Positions 51,090 to 62,340 of a stretch of 64,000 nucleotides of DNA are shown here, one piece after another. Within the stretch, counting starts at the first letter, position 1. Each line of letters begins with the position of its first letter. The notes under the pieces were generated by a model, which made no database searches, was not told where the DNA came from, and saw only the letters and a list, made by a program, of their open reading frames with translations. The stretch covers positions 7,688,001-7,752,000 of the forward strand of contig JAPFFF010000003.1 in assembly GCA_039105265.1 (NCBI GenBank). The letters run 5' to 3'. The position numbers were made by a program, and so were the translations under genes. Source of the stretch: Tritrichomonas musculus. Taxonomy: Eukaryota > Parabasalia > Tritrichomonadida > Tritrichomonadidae.

Positions 51090-53398
51090 GCTACATTCCG
51101 TTGTTTGAATACGTTGAATTCAAAAATGTTAATGAAAAAACGCTTGAAAAGTTCATTGAGAAATTTTCAATGAATGACCTCAAGATAGGAATTTGGAAAT
51201 CAATTTACCGAAGACTTCTTTCTTCAAATGATAGTAAAAATTGTTCGAAAAGATATATAGATAAAATTATTGAAAAACATTATATTCAAGGCCAAGAATT
51301 CAAAGGAATTCTGAGATATTTAAGTGATGAATCAGGTGGAAACATTCATGATAAAGGTGTTGTTGAAATCACACCAAATTCTGCTCCTACAGAAAAGGAT
51401 TCAAATGTGAAAATGGATTTAAATGTGATCAGAAAATTTTTAAAATTTTTTAAAATTTTTGATTTATTTTTGATTTTTCTTTAGATACAAAGACTTTGGT
51501 AATAAATGAAATATATCAATATGTTAAGAACTTAATAGTTGATATAAACAAATATAGCATTCGAACCAAAAATTGAAATTTTAGCATTTTTTCTATTGCT
51601 GAAGATGAAAAAATAAAATCGAAATATCGGATTATTTGGATTATTGTTTCCATATTGAATCATATATATCGCTTCTATATATATTATTGCATAATAAACA
51701 AAAGTAAAATTATAACTCTTTATGCTAACATTTTTGAGAAAAATCGAAATTTTGATTTTTAATGTACGTTTAAAATTAATAAAAAAATTTGTCTAGCTAT
51801 TATATCTGTTCAAATTTCTTTATTAATGATATCCTCATATATATAAGTAATATAAGCAAAATAATTATTGAAGAAACATTTAGATTATATCTAACTCAAT
51901 TAAAAGCAAAGCTTTGATGTGAAAAATAATAAAGACAATTCTCAAAAAAACATTTCGTTTTAATAGTCAATATGAGCATGCCTTCTTAAAAGTAAAGTAA
52001 TAAAAATATTAGTCTTGAATATGAAAATAGAGAAATATGATTTAAGCTTAATAATCCAAATAATATATGAACTTTTACGATCATTTTTGAAAAATTTTGA
52101 AATTTGTGAAAATGAATGAATATTTATATGTTGAAAAGGAAATGGTTCACAGAAATAACTCAGTTTTATGCTCAATGCTTGATAATAATATGTCAATGAA
52201 TATAAAAGAGTTTCAACATATAAATGGGAAATATTTTTGAGCATTTCAAAAATATGATATTTTGGTAAAAAATTAAAATCAAAATAAAAGCTAGTCATGA
52301 TTTTTGCCAATTATTGATCTATGGTATTATATGAATTGATATATTTATAAAATGATCAAAAAAACTAATAGAATAAAAGTTTTATCCCAAAATATCCGTT
52401 TATATAAATTGGACGTTTATTTTTATCTAAATCATGATCTCATTGATATCTTGGTATATGAATGATATTTTTATAATAATACAAGTTATTAAAAGATGAT
52501 GGATGATTTCAGCAGTAAAAAGATGGCTTAGGACGAAATATTATAAAGATTTAGCATTTTATTTCAAATTCATTTTTAAAAAGGTTTTATCTAAGTTTTC
52601 ATAATATAATTTTTCGATTCACCTAGTTATAAATATTTTGTATACTGTGTTAATTAAGATAATCATTGTAGAATTCATCTGAACTAATTAAAAAATAGAT
52701 TATAGGCTTTAAAAAAAAACCATAATTTTAAACGTACATTAAAAATCAAAATTTCGATTTTTCTCAAAAATGTTAGCATAAAGAGTTATAATTTTACTTT
52801 TGTTTATTATGCAATAATATATATAGAAGCGATATATATGATTCAATATGGAAACAATAATCCAAATAATCCGATATTTCGATTTTATTTTTTCATCTTC
52901 AGCAATAGAAAAAATGCTAAAATTTCAATTTTTGGTTCGAATGCTATATTTGTTTATATCAACTATTAAGTTCTTAACATATTGATATATTTCATTTATT
53001 ACCAAAGTCTTTGTATCTAAAGAAAAATCAAAAATAAATCAAAAATTTTAAAAAATTTTAAAAATTTTCTGATCACATTTAAATCCATTTTCACATTTGA
53101 ATCCTTTTCTGTAATAGTAATTGCCAACCAAAAAATGTTGTTAATTATCAAGAAAATAATTATTATGAAACATCTTCAAGTATTAAAAATGCAAAATTTT
53201 GTTTTGATTTTAAAAAAAAATAAAATTCAAGTGACAAATTATTCAATAAAAACGTCTGTTAGTGGATTTCGTCTGAAAAATTGGGTAATTGAAGCATCAA
53301 ATGATTATAAAAATTGGGAAATAATTGATGAGCACGTGAATGATTCTGCATTAAATAAAAGTAATGCAATTGTAACATTTGACATCAAAAAATCATTT
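51090..53398 (+). pseudogene. BTB-like/F5-8C gene, split by a mobile element and truncated at both ends
   Basis: The first part (about 51090-51389) matches the second half of the BACK-like region and the start of the F5-8C domain of the 16751 gene: KFIEKFSMNDLKIGIWKSIY, FKGILRYLSDESGGN, EITPNSAP. It is then interrupted by the 1722-base element (next entry). On the far side (53112-53398) the domain resumes in frame: SNCQPKNVVNYQ, YYETSSSIKNAKFCFDF, then after an A-run frameshift at about 53212-53220 KIQVTNYSIKTSVSGFRL, LKNWVIEASNDYKNWEIID. The 3' end is cut at about 53398, where a minus-strand Sel1 remnant begins; the 5' end is cut near 51090. Dead gene. Confidence 0.85.
51390..53111. mobile_element. 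TA-flanked inverted-repeat element, 1722 bp, 389-bp TIRs
   Basis: The left arm 51390-51778 and right arm 52723-53111 are inverted copies of equal length (389 bases) and look identical over the stretches compared. The ends are CAGAAAAGGATTC...GAATCCTTTTCTG flanked by TA at 51388-51389 and 53112-53113. Removing the element and one TA restores the interrupted reading frame exactly, so the TA is a target-site duplication of the Tc1/mariner kind. The about 940-base centre has no transposase-like ORF, only chance A+T-rich frames. Best described as a non-autonomous, foldback-like element mobilised in trans. Confidence 0.88.
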
Positions 53399-53985
53399 GA
53401 AATATCGAGCTGCTTCTCTTTTGTTGACTGCAATTCCATCCCCATTTACTAACATAAGACCATAATTGTACATTGCATTTACACTTCCTTTATCAATTGC
53501 CATCTTGTAATAACGAATTGCTTCACGTTTATTCATTGCAATTCCATCACCTTTTTGTAACAGATAAGCATAACTATTCATTGCACTTTCATGACCTGGC
53601 TGCTTCTCGTTTGTTTACAGCAACACCTTCTCCACTAAATAGAAAGTATCCATAATTGTACATTGAACATACATTTCCTCTATCAGCAGACATCTTGTAA
53701 TATCGAGCAGCTTCAACTTTATTAATAGCAATGGCAGCTGTTATAGCATAAGAGCCAGGGATGACATTGCACCTTCAATTCCTTTATCAGCTGCCATTTT
53801 GTAATAACGAGCTGCTTCTTTTTTGTTGACTGCAATTCCATCACCTTTATATAACATAGCAGCATAAATAAACATTGCGTTTTCATTTCCTTTATCTGCT
53901 GCCATTTTGTAATATCGAACTGCTTCTTTTTTGTTGACGGCAATTCCATCACCTTTATATAACATAGTAGCATAAGTAATCATTA
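53399..53985 (-). pseudogene. Sel1-repeat gene remnant
   Basis: Reverse-strand frames give Sel1 repeats of the type in the neighbouring kinase gene: YATMLYKGDGIAVNKKEAVR, YYKMAADKGNENAMF, then after a frame change INKVEAARYYKMSADRGNV and YNYGYFLFSGEGVAVNKREA, then SAMNSYAYLLQKGDGIAMNK and a last repeat at about 53400. At least two frameshifts; neither end is preserved. Probably an inverted copy of part of a relative of the gene at 54662. Confidence 0.8.
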
Positions 53986-54661
53986 CATTTATAAGTTATA
54001 TTATAAAACATAATATAATTTATAATATAACTTATTCATAGAAAAAATATTGTACATTGCACGCAAATATGCGCAGATTTATGTTGTTAAATATATATAT
54101 ACATTGTTAAATTAATATAAATTAATTTTTAATGGAATAAATGTAACGTGCTTTCATTTGATCCATACCATTTCAATAGATAAATAGCACTATATTTAAT
54201 TTGTGTTATTTTTCATACAATATAATTATTTTATTATATATTTAATAATAAATTATATAAAAATTATTATTATACATTATAAGTTTTGTTAAATTTTATT
54301 AGTTTTACTTTTTTATTTGGAGATATTAGTAAAATAGTGAAAATTAAAAAATTTCTGATAAAAATATTTCTGATCATATTTGGTTTTCTTTTTCTTAAAA
54401 AAACGATCAAACTATGGCCAATTAATGCTAAATTGACCTGCTATGGATCTAATGAAATGCTATGGATCTATTGAAAGCACGTTATTTGAAAAGTGTACTA
54501 AATCGAACATTAAAAATCCGAGTTTAAATATTTTGAATAGTTTACATATTGAAATTTCAAAAAACAATAAAACGTAACCAATTCAAAATTTGTTAGAAAC
54601 ATACAAATTTTGTATTACAAAATTTTAACGAACATTTTTGTTAATAATAAATCTCTCTAAA
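53986..54661. other. intergenic, upstream of the kinase-Sel1 gene
   Basis: A+T-rich, with a near-palindrome at about 53990-54030 (ATAAGTTATATTATAAAACA against TATAATATAACTTAT). ATGCTATGGATCTA-like words are repeated near 54441-54471. A 62-codon frame at 54286 looks like chance. Confidence 0.45.
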
Positions 54662-57600
54662 ATGCTACAAGATTTAATCGTTGATTTAAGCGCTTTCGAA
54701 ATTGTTGATATTATTGGAGAAAGTACATCGAAAAAAGTTTATTTAATTGAAGAAAAAAGAACAGGAAAATATTTTGCTGCTAAAGTTCATAAAAAAGGAT
54801 TTATATCAAATACACTTATTAAAGAATTTAATGAAAAAATTGTGGCATATTCTAAATTTGCAAATCACGCAATTTTGCCACTATACGGTCTTAATTATAA
54901 CGATTTTAATAATGAACCCCATCCAACGATTATTACCAATTTCATGGAAAATGGTTCAATTGGTTATTTATCCAAAAAAAAATTGCAATTTCCAATATCA
55001 AAGAAATATTTTATTCTTCTTGGCGTTGCGTTAGGTATGAAATACTTACATTCGCAAAATATTGTTCATGGTGATTTGAAGCCAGACAATGTTTTATTAG
55101 ATCAAAATTATTATCCTTTAATTTGTGATTTTTTCGATAAGGTTAATAATGATTCTTCAAACTCAAATGATTCTATAGAAACATACTTTAATACAGTAAT
55201 TTATCAATCCCCAGAAGTTTTACAAGGAATACGACCTACAAGCAAATCAGATGTTTACTCATTTTCAATACTCGCATTTCGGTTGATTACTAACAAATCG
55301 CCATATCCGACTATTTTATCAAGCTCAGTATTGAAAAATAAAGTTATAAACAAAGAGCGACCAAATATCTCTCTAATTACTAATGATAGATTGAAAAAAC
55401 TTTTAATTAAATGTTGGTCGGATAATCCAGCCAACCGACCAGCTTTTAGCGAAATTATTGAAGAAATGAAAAACGAAAACTTCATAAGATCGATGGATGC
55501 TGAAAAAAAAGAAGTTGATTCTTATTTGAAATTTTTTACAGAAAAATTACCTCCCTTAAATCGGCCCTCAACTAAAAGTCCAACCAATTTGCCACCACAA
55601 TCATCATTACCAAGATCTGGTAATAGTTTACAACAATCAGCAGATAACGGTGATGTTGAATCCATGTACCAATTTGCCGTTTCTACCACGAGCAAAGAAA
55701 ATAAAGCTCGATATATGAAAATGGCTGCTGAAAAAGGCCATTTAGAAGCAATGTTTTTTTACGGTTGTATGCTAGACGCTGGCCAAGATGTACCAGTTAG
55801 TAAAAAAAAGGCAGCCTTCTATTACAAAATGGCAGCAGATAAAGGACATGTTAAAGCAATGTACAATTATGCAATAAATTTGGAGGATGGTGATGGAATT
55901 CAAAGTAATAAAGCAGAAGCAGTGAAATATTATAAAATGGCAGCAGATAAAGGATATGTTAAAGCAATGTACAATTATGGTGTTTGTTTAGATAATGGCA
56001 CTGGAGTTGCAGTTAACAAAACAGAAGCAGTCAAATATTACAAAATGGCAGCTGATAAAGGACATGAAAATTCAATGTACTATTATGCTGCAATTCTAGA
56101 GATTGGTGATGGTGTTGCAGTTAACAAAACAGAAGCAGTGAAATATTACAAAATGGCAGCAGATAAAGGACATGTTAAAGCAATGCACAATTATGCTGTT
56201 TGTTTAGATAATGGCACTGGAGTTGTAGTTAACAAAGCAGAAGCAGTGAAATATTACAAAATGGCAGCAGATAAAGGATATGTAAATGCAATGTACTTTT
56301 ACGCTAATAGAATTGATTATGGAATCGGACTTCCAGTCAACAAACCAGAAGCAGCCAAATATTACAAAATGGCAGCTGATGAAGGACATGCTAAAGCAAT
56401 GTATTATTATGCTGCAACTCTCGAGAATGGTGATGGTGTTCCAGTTAACAAAACAGAAGCGGCGAAATATTACAAAATGGCAGCAGATAAAGGATATGAA
56501 ATGGCTATGAACAGCTATGGTGTTTGTTTAGAGAAAGGCATTGGAGTTGCAGTTAACAAAACAGAAGCAGTGAAATATTACAAAATGGCAGCAGATAAAG
56601 GACATGCTAAAGCAATGTACAATTATGGTGTTTGTTTAGATAATGGCACTGGAGTTGCAGTTAACAAAACAGAAGCGGCGAAATATTACAAAATGGCAGC
56701 AGATAAAGGACATGTAAATGCAATGTACTTTTACGCTAATAGAATTGATTATGGAATCGGACTTCCAGTCAACAAACCAGAAGCAGCCAAATATTATAAA
56801 ATGGCAGCTGATGAAGGACATGCTAAAGCAATGTATTATTATGCTGCAACTCTCGAGAATGGTGATGGTGTTCCAGTTAACAAAACAGAAGCGGCGAAAT
56901 ATTACAAAATGGCAGCAGATAAAGGATATGAAATGGCTATGAACAGCTATGGTGTTTGTTTAGAGAAAGGCATTGGAGTTGCAGTTAACAAAACAGAAGC
57001 AGTGAAATATTACAAAATGGCAGCAGATAAAGGACATGCTAAAGCAATGTACAATTATGGTGTTTGTTTAGATAATGGCACTGGAGTTGCAGTTAACAAA
57101 ACAGAAGCGGCGAAATATTACAAAATGGCAGCAGATAAAGGACATGCTAAAGCAATGTACAATTATGGTGTTTGTTTAGATAATGGCACTGGAGTTGTAG
57201 TTAACAAAGCAGAAGCAGTGAAATATTACAAAATGGCAGCAGATAAAGGACATGTAAATGCAATGTACTTTTACGCTAATAGAATTGATTATGGAATCGG
57301 ACTTCCAGTCAACAAACCAGAAGCAGCCAAATATTATAAAATGGCAGCTGATGAAGGACATGCTAAAGCAATGTATTATTATGCTGCAACTCTCGAGAAT
57401 GGTGATGGTGTTCCAGTTAACAAAACAGAAGCGGCGAAATATTACAAAATGGCAGCAGATAAAGGATATGAAATGGCTATGAACAGCTATGGTGTTTGTT
57501 TAGAGAAAGGCATTGGAGTTGCAGTTAACAAAACAGAAGCAGTGAAATATTACAAAATGGCAGCAGATAAAGGACATGCTAAAGCAATGTACAATTATGG

Positions 57601-58396
57601 TGTTTGTTTAGATAATGGCACTGGAGTTGCAGTTAACAAAACAGAAGCGGCGAAATATTACAAAATGGCAGCAGATAAAGGACATGTAAATGCAATGTAC
57701 TTTTACGCTAATAGAATTGATTATGGAATCGGACTTCCAGTCAACAAACCAGAAGCAGCCAAATATTACAAAATGGCAGCAGATAAAGGACATGAAAATT
57801 CAATGTACTATTATGCTTTAATGCTAAATAATGGCGAAGGTATTCCAGTGAATAAAGATGAAGCAGTAAAATATGTAAAAATGGCAGCTGATAAAGGACT
57901 TGTTTCAGCTATGTCGCGTTATGGACATTGGTTAGAGAATGGTAATGGTGTTAAAATGAATAAAGCTGAAGCAGCTAAATATTATAAAATGGCTGCTGAT
58001 AAAGGGTATACAATTGGTATGTACAATTATGGTATTTGTCTAGAAAATGGCACTGGAGTTGCGGCTAATCTATCTGAAGCTGCAAAATATTATAAAATGT
58101 CAGCAGATAAAGGTGATGAAGATGGAATGTACAAATATGGTTCAATGTTAGAGAAAGGCACTGGAGTTCCTGCTGATAAAACAGAAGCAGCTCGTTATTA
58201 TAAAATGTCAGCAGATAAAGGAAATGCAAAAGCATTGGCTAGCTATAATGCTTTGAGTAATGAATGTGGTGAAGATGAAGAAAATTGTGGTGAAGATGAT
58301 TATGAAGAAAATTGTGGTGAAGATGATTATGAAGAAAATTGTGGTGAAGATGAATATGAAGAAAATTGTGATGAAGATGATGAAAAAGAAGATTAA
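54662..58396 (+). CDS. Kinase-like protein with about two dozen Sel1 repeats and acidic tail
   Basis: 1244 residues from the ATG at 54662 (a TTG eight codons earlier is not a likely start). Residues about 10-280 form a kinase-like domain with AAKVHKKG (Lys), LYGLNYNDF, IVHGDLKPDNVLL with HGD at 136-138 in place of HRD, and DFF at 156-158 in place of DFG, YQSPEVL, DVYSFS, and RPAF. The loss of Arg in HRD and Gly in DFG makes weak or no activity likely, though Asp, Lys and Asn remain. Residues about 320-1190 hold about 24 Sel1 repeats of 36 residues, highly regular (EAxKYYKMAADKGHxxAM). The end is a run of CGEDDYEEN-type repeats. Sel1 arrays serve as adaptors, so the protein may be a scaffold. 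Inr-like sequence is not obvious. Confidence 0.88.
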   Translation: MLQDLIVDLSAFEIVDIIGESTSKKVYLIEEKRTGKYFAAKVHKKGFISNTLIKEFNEKIVAYSKFANHAILPLYGLNYNDFNNEPHPTIITNFMENGSIGYLSKKKLQFPISKKYFILLGVALGMKYLHSQNIVHGDLKPDNVLLDQNYYPLICDFFDKVNNDSSNSNDSIETYFNTVIYQSPEVLQGIRPTSKSDVYSFSILAFRLITNKSPYPTILSSSVLKNKVINKERPNISLITNDRLKKLLIKCWSDNPANRPAFSEIIEEMKNENFIRSMDAEKKEVDSYLKFFTEKLPPLNRPSTKSPTNLPPQSSLPRSGNSLQQSADNGDVESMYQFAVSTTSKENKARYMKMAAEKGHLEAMFFYGCMLDAGQDVPVSKKKAAFYYKMAADKGHVKAMYNYAINLEDGDGIQSNKAEAVKYYKMAADKGYVKAMYNYGVCLDNGTGVAVNKTEAVKYYKMAADKGHENSMYYYAAILEIGDGVAVNKTEAVKYYKMAADKGHVKAMHNYAVCLDNGTGVVVNKAEAVKYYKMAADKGYVNAMYFYANRIDYGIGLPVNKPEAAKYYKMAADEGHAKAMYYYAATLENGDGVPVNKTEAAKYYKMAADKGYEMAMNSYGVCLEKGIGVAVNKTEAVKYYKMAADKGHAKAMYNYGVCLDNGTGVAVNKTEAAKYYKMAADKGHVNAMYFYANRIDYGIGLPVNKPEAAKYYKMAADEGHAKAMYYYAATLENGDGVPVNKTEAAKYYKMAADKGYEMAMNSYGVCLEKGIGVAVNKTEAVKYYKMAADKGHAKAMYNYGVCLDNGTGVAVNKTEAAKYYKMAADKGHAKAMYNYGVCLDNGTGVVVNKAEAVKYYKMAADKGHVNAMYFYANRIDYGIGLPVNKPEAAKYYKMAADEGHAKAMYYYAATLENGDGVPVNKTEAAKYYKMAADKGYEMAMNSYGVCLEKGIGVAVNKTEAVKYYKMAADKGHAKAMYNYGVCLDNGTGVAVNKTEAAKYYKMAADKGHVNAMYFYANRIDYGIGLPVNKPEAAKYYKMAADKGHENSMYYYALMLNNGEGIPVNKDEAVKYVKMAADKGLVSAMSRYGHWLENGNGVKMNKAEAAKYYKMAADKGYTIGMYNYGICLENGTGVAANLSEAAKYYKMSADKGDEDGMYKYGSMLEKGTGVPADKTEAARYYKMSADKGNAKALASYNALSNECGEDEENCGEDDYEENCGEDDYEENCGEDEYEENCDEDDEKED
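56280..57790 (+). repeat. Higher-order repeat inside the Sel1 array (432-bp unit)
   Basis: A block of four Sel1 repeats (144 codons, 432 bases) starting at GTAAATGCAATGTACTTTTACGC recurs from 56286, 56718 and 57258, with a partial fourth near 57690. The spacing of 540 between the second and third is 432 plus one 108-base repeat. The copies are nearly identical at DNA level, so the expansion is recent. Confidence 0.9.
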
Positions 58397-58789
58397 AATG
58401 ATGGGAAAGGTAGTAGGGGATTCAAAATAATTAGAACATCCATTGAAAGAAAATTTCTGATAAAAGTAAAAAACAAAATCTTTATTTTCAATATAAAAAG
58501 CACCAATTTTTAATAAACTTTTGTTTATTCTTTTTTTTTTTTTTTTTTTTTTTTTGTCACTTTTTCGTTTTCAGAGAGTCTCTGAATTACTTGCATGCAG
58601 CCTGGGATAATGTTGAATGGATTTCTATGGTAATTTAAAAAGTTTGTCTCAAGCTAATTGAATCCAAATTTAGTATCAATACAGCCGTTTAGGAAATAAA
58701 TTTTTTTTTAGGAAAAAAAAAAACCTATATTTTCTGTATGATGAAAATTTAAAAAATAAATATGATATTTATATTGAATATTTCATTTG
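58397..58789. other. intergenic with T-tract
   Basis: Downstream region of the kinase-Sel1 gene. T-tract of about 26 bases near 58530-58555. No gene seen. Confidence 0.5.
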
Positions 58790-59024
58790 TTCTACCTATT
58801 ATATTATGATTGGATTGACTAGCAAATGATGTAGCAACCTCACACTGTAAATCAGACATAACATTTTTCAAAGATAATTCTCTATGGAACCTAGTCACAA
58901 AATTCAGATCATTCTTATATTAACTAAGACCTATATTAAAGAAATTAGCTGTGTACTCATCAAACCAATCACCTCGATCTAAATCCTCCGGATCATCACG
59001 GGTTTTACCTGTCAAAACTATATT
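58790..59024 (-). pseudogene. coding-like fragment, unidentified
   Basis: The reverse strand reads NIVLTGKTRDDPEDLDRGDW, FDEYTANFFNIGLS, a TAA stop, then in the same frame YKNDLNFVTRFHRELSLKN, VMSDLQCEVATSFASQSNHN, IIGRTNEIFNIN and a stop. Composition is clearly protein-like and G+C is higher than the flanks. One internal stop and a cut at the junction with the plus-strand Sel1 remnant at about 59025 show it is a remnant. I recognise no family. Confidence 0.5.
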
Positions 59025-59026
59025 GG

Positions 59027-62000
59027 CTTTTTTATGAAGAAGGAAATGGAGTTGAGCAAGATTTTAATAAAGCTAAAGAATATTATGAACTATCAGCTCA
59101 ACAAAATAATTCAGATGCTTATAATAATTTAGTAAATCTTTATGACGAAGGACAAATAGTTAAACAAGATTATAATAAAGCTAAAGAATATCATGAATTA
59201 CCATCAATATTTAACCATTTACATGAATTTTTTAATTTAAAAGATTCTTACCAAAATGGATATGGAGTAAAACAAAATTATTTGAAAGTAAGCCATAATT
59301 TGGAAGAATTTAACAATTTAGGAAATCTTTATTATAATGGACAAGGAGTTAAACAAGATTATAATAAAGCTAAAGAGTATTATGAACTATCAGCTCAACA
59401 AAACAATTCAAAAGCACTTAATAATTTAGGAGATCTTTATTGTTTTGGACAAGGAGTTAAACAAGATTATAATAAAGCTAAAGAATATTATGAACTATCA
59501 GCTCAACAAAACAATTCAAAAGCACTATATAATCTAGGAAATCTGTATTATTACGGACAAGGAATGAAACAAGATTATAATAAAGCCAAAGAAAATTATG
59601 AACTATTAGCTAAACAAAATAATTCAGATGCATTATATAAGTTAGGACTTCTTTATGAGAAAGGACAAGGAGTTGAGCAAGATTATAATAAAGCACTATA
59701 TAATCTAGGAAATCTGTATGAACTATCAGCTCAACAAAATAATTCAAATGCACTATTTAGTTTAGTAAATCTTTATGCACATGGAAATGGAGTCAAACAA
59801 GACAATAATAAAGCCAAAAAATATTATGAATTATCATCAAAAAAAGACAATTCATATATATTAAATAAGTTAGGAAATCTTAACATAAATAAACAAAAAG
59901 AGAAACAAAATTATAATAAAATATTAAAAAAATATAATATGCCAGTGAAACAAATTCAAATTCATCTGATAATTTAGGAAAAGTAATTAAAAATGGATCT
60001 GAAATAGAGCAGGATTATTTTCGATTATTGTTATCAGATAATTCAAATGCGTATAATAATTTAGGTGATCTTTATTATATAGGAAAAATTATGAAACAAG
60101 ATTATAAAAAAGCTAAAGAATACTATGAACTATCATCTAAACAATATAATTCATATGCATTTATCAGTTTAAGAGATCTTTATTATTTTGGATTTGGAGT
60201 TAAACAAGATTATAATAAAGCTAAAGAATATTATGAATTATCAGCTCAACAAAATAATTCAGATGCTTATATTTATTTAGGACTTCTTTACGAGAAAGGA
60301 TATGGAGTTAAACAAGATTATAACAAAGCTAAAATATATTATGAACTATCAGCTAAAAAAAATAATTCAGATGCATTATTTCGTATTGATAATATATGTA
60401 AAAATAAGAAAGATTATTTGAAAGCGAAGGAGTATTATGAATTGTCAGCTCAACAAAATAATTCAGATTCTCTTTGCAAAACAGGAAATCTTTATTTGAA
60501 AGGACGCGGTGTTGAAAAAAATTTTATAAACAATCAGCAAATATGAATAATTCAAATGCATTATACAAATTGGGCAAACTTTATTATTATGGACAAGGAG
60601 TCATACAAGATAATTCCGAAGCCAAAAAAAATTATGAACTCTCAGGAAGACAAGGAAACTCGAAAGCGCTTTTTGAATTAGGGAAACTTTATTTTGAAGG
60701 TCAGGGAGTTGAACGAAATTAGGTGAAGGCGAAAGAATATTACAAAATGTCAACATACAACAATAATCCAGACGGACTCTTCTTTCTTGGCGTTTTTTAT
60801 TCTCGAGGAGATATTCTTGAAGACAATATTCGGCTGGCTGTTCAGTACTTCCTGAAATCAATTGAAATTCATTATGATCAAATAAAAGTATACAATAATG
60901 TAGATAACTGTTATTATATTAAAAGCATCTACAACAATTATTTCTATCACTCACATAATGACCTTGGCTTGATTTATCTCACAATTTATGAAGACATCGA
61001 AAATGCGACTAAATACATCAAGGAGTCAGCATTTGGTGAATATCCGTTTGGACAGAACAACTTCGGACTTCTAAATGAAATTTATCTTAATGAACTTGGG
61101 AATGCGAAATACATGTATCAGCGATCATCAAAACATAATTTTGCACTCGCATTTTATAATCTTGGTCATTTTAAAGAGAAAGAAAACCAGAAAAAGACAG
61201 AAGAAAGAAAAGAAAAAGATAGCCAAGAATCAGAAGAATTCATTAAATACTACAAGAAAGCATCAGACAGTGAAGATTATCCATTGATATTTCACAACCG
61301 TCAATATTATGACAAACGACTTGAAATATCAAAAACATTCATCATTTGTATGACGAATCTGAAACTTTGTGAATATTACTTCAACAAAGGAGAATTTGAA
61401 GAATCGAATAAATATTTCACAAGATCATTGTCCAAACTTATGAACAACAGCGAACATTCAACATTTCAGATTAAAATTGAAGAAGAAGACACCGAAGCAT
61501 TTTTTTCATATCTTCAAAATTTCATTTTGAGTTTTCAATTATTCAATCTGAGTAATCAGACAAATTTGATATTAGAAATAAGCACAGGCAATAATGTCAA
61601 ATCGAAGCAAAACCAAGAGAGTTCATCACAAACAAATGAAAAAATTCAAGTAGAAAATATTGAAGACAAATGTTATAAAGGAAATGACAAACTAAACCAG
61701 ATTGACAATCAAGAAACGATAGGAAAAATCAAAGAAATAAATTATCTAGATGATAAAGTGATACAAAAAGAATCAGAAATGGAAAATGGAAAAGAAGTGA
61801 AAATCCCATAAGTGCGTTATTTATGGTATAAATTCAAGAGAAAAAGGTGAAGCGAAGATGAATAAAGAAATAAAAACATTCAACTCCGTGAGAGAAACAC
61901 GTTCACGTGAAAATGAAATAACAAACTTGATTGTCAATCAAGAAATAATAGAAAAGAGGAAATATTTTGAGAATAAAGGAATCAAGAAAGAAATAGATAA

Positions 62001-62340
62001 TCCAAATATAATAGAAGAACGAGTGTTTGAGTGTGTGAATGACTATATAAATTCAATCGAAGAAGAAGAAATTAATAAAAACGAAGAACTAAGAACATTC
62101 AAAGATGGGAATGAAATATTTGAATTCATTGTTTCAAGTGAGAAATATAAAAATGTTTTTAAAGAAGAAATTCACAAAATCATTCAATTTATGAATGACA
62201 TCATCTACACGCCGCCATATCCAATTTTATTTGGTCGAATCAACATTTCGAAACTCAAGCCGAAAGAAATAAAATATCCGTTTCAGAAAGAAATCAACGA
62301 ACTGTTTTATGAAGGTTTTGAACTTGATGAATTCAAATAA
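59027..62340 (+). pseudogene. Long Sel1-repeat gene, broken by frameshifts and stops
   Basis: One former gene of about 1100 codons. Part 1 (about 59027-59977) and part 2 (about 59941-60546) encode asparagine-rich Sel1 repeats (KAKEYYELSAQQNNSDAL, YGQGVKQDYNKAK) in two frames, with a shift near 59930. A second shift lies near 60520. The third frame (about 60515-61811) holds more Sel1 repeats, an in-frame TAG at 60720-60722, then YYKMSTYNNNPDGLFFLGVF and a helical charged region. After a TAA at 61809-61811 a last open part (61858-62340, 160 codons from an ATG) ends INELFYEGFELDEFK, matching the tail of the broken gene at 9.1-10.1 kb. The later half has ordinary composition, so it may have decayed recently. 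No start is visible; the 5' end is cut near 59025. Confidence 0.8.

Noticed and set aside
51960-52310. 116-codon minus-strand ORF in the centre of the inverted-repeat element
   Set aside because: Hydrophobic/aromatic chance composition, no DDE/D transposase pattern; not accepted as transposase.
54286-54474. 62-codon plus-strand ORF upstream of the kinase-Sel1 gene
   Set aside because: Phe/Leu/Ile/Lys chance composition with no conserved feature.
56204-57793. Repeated 61-codon minus-strand and 74-codon plus-strand ORFs inside the Sel1 array
   Set aside because: Shadows of the highly repetitive coding sequence of the kinase-Sel1 gene.
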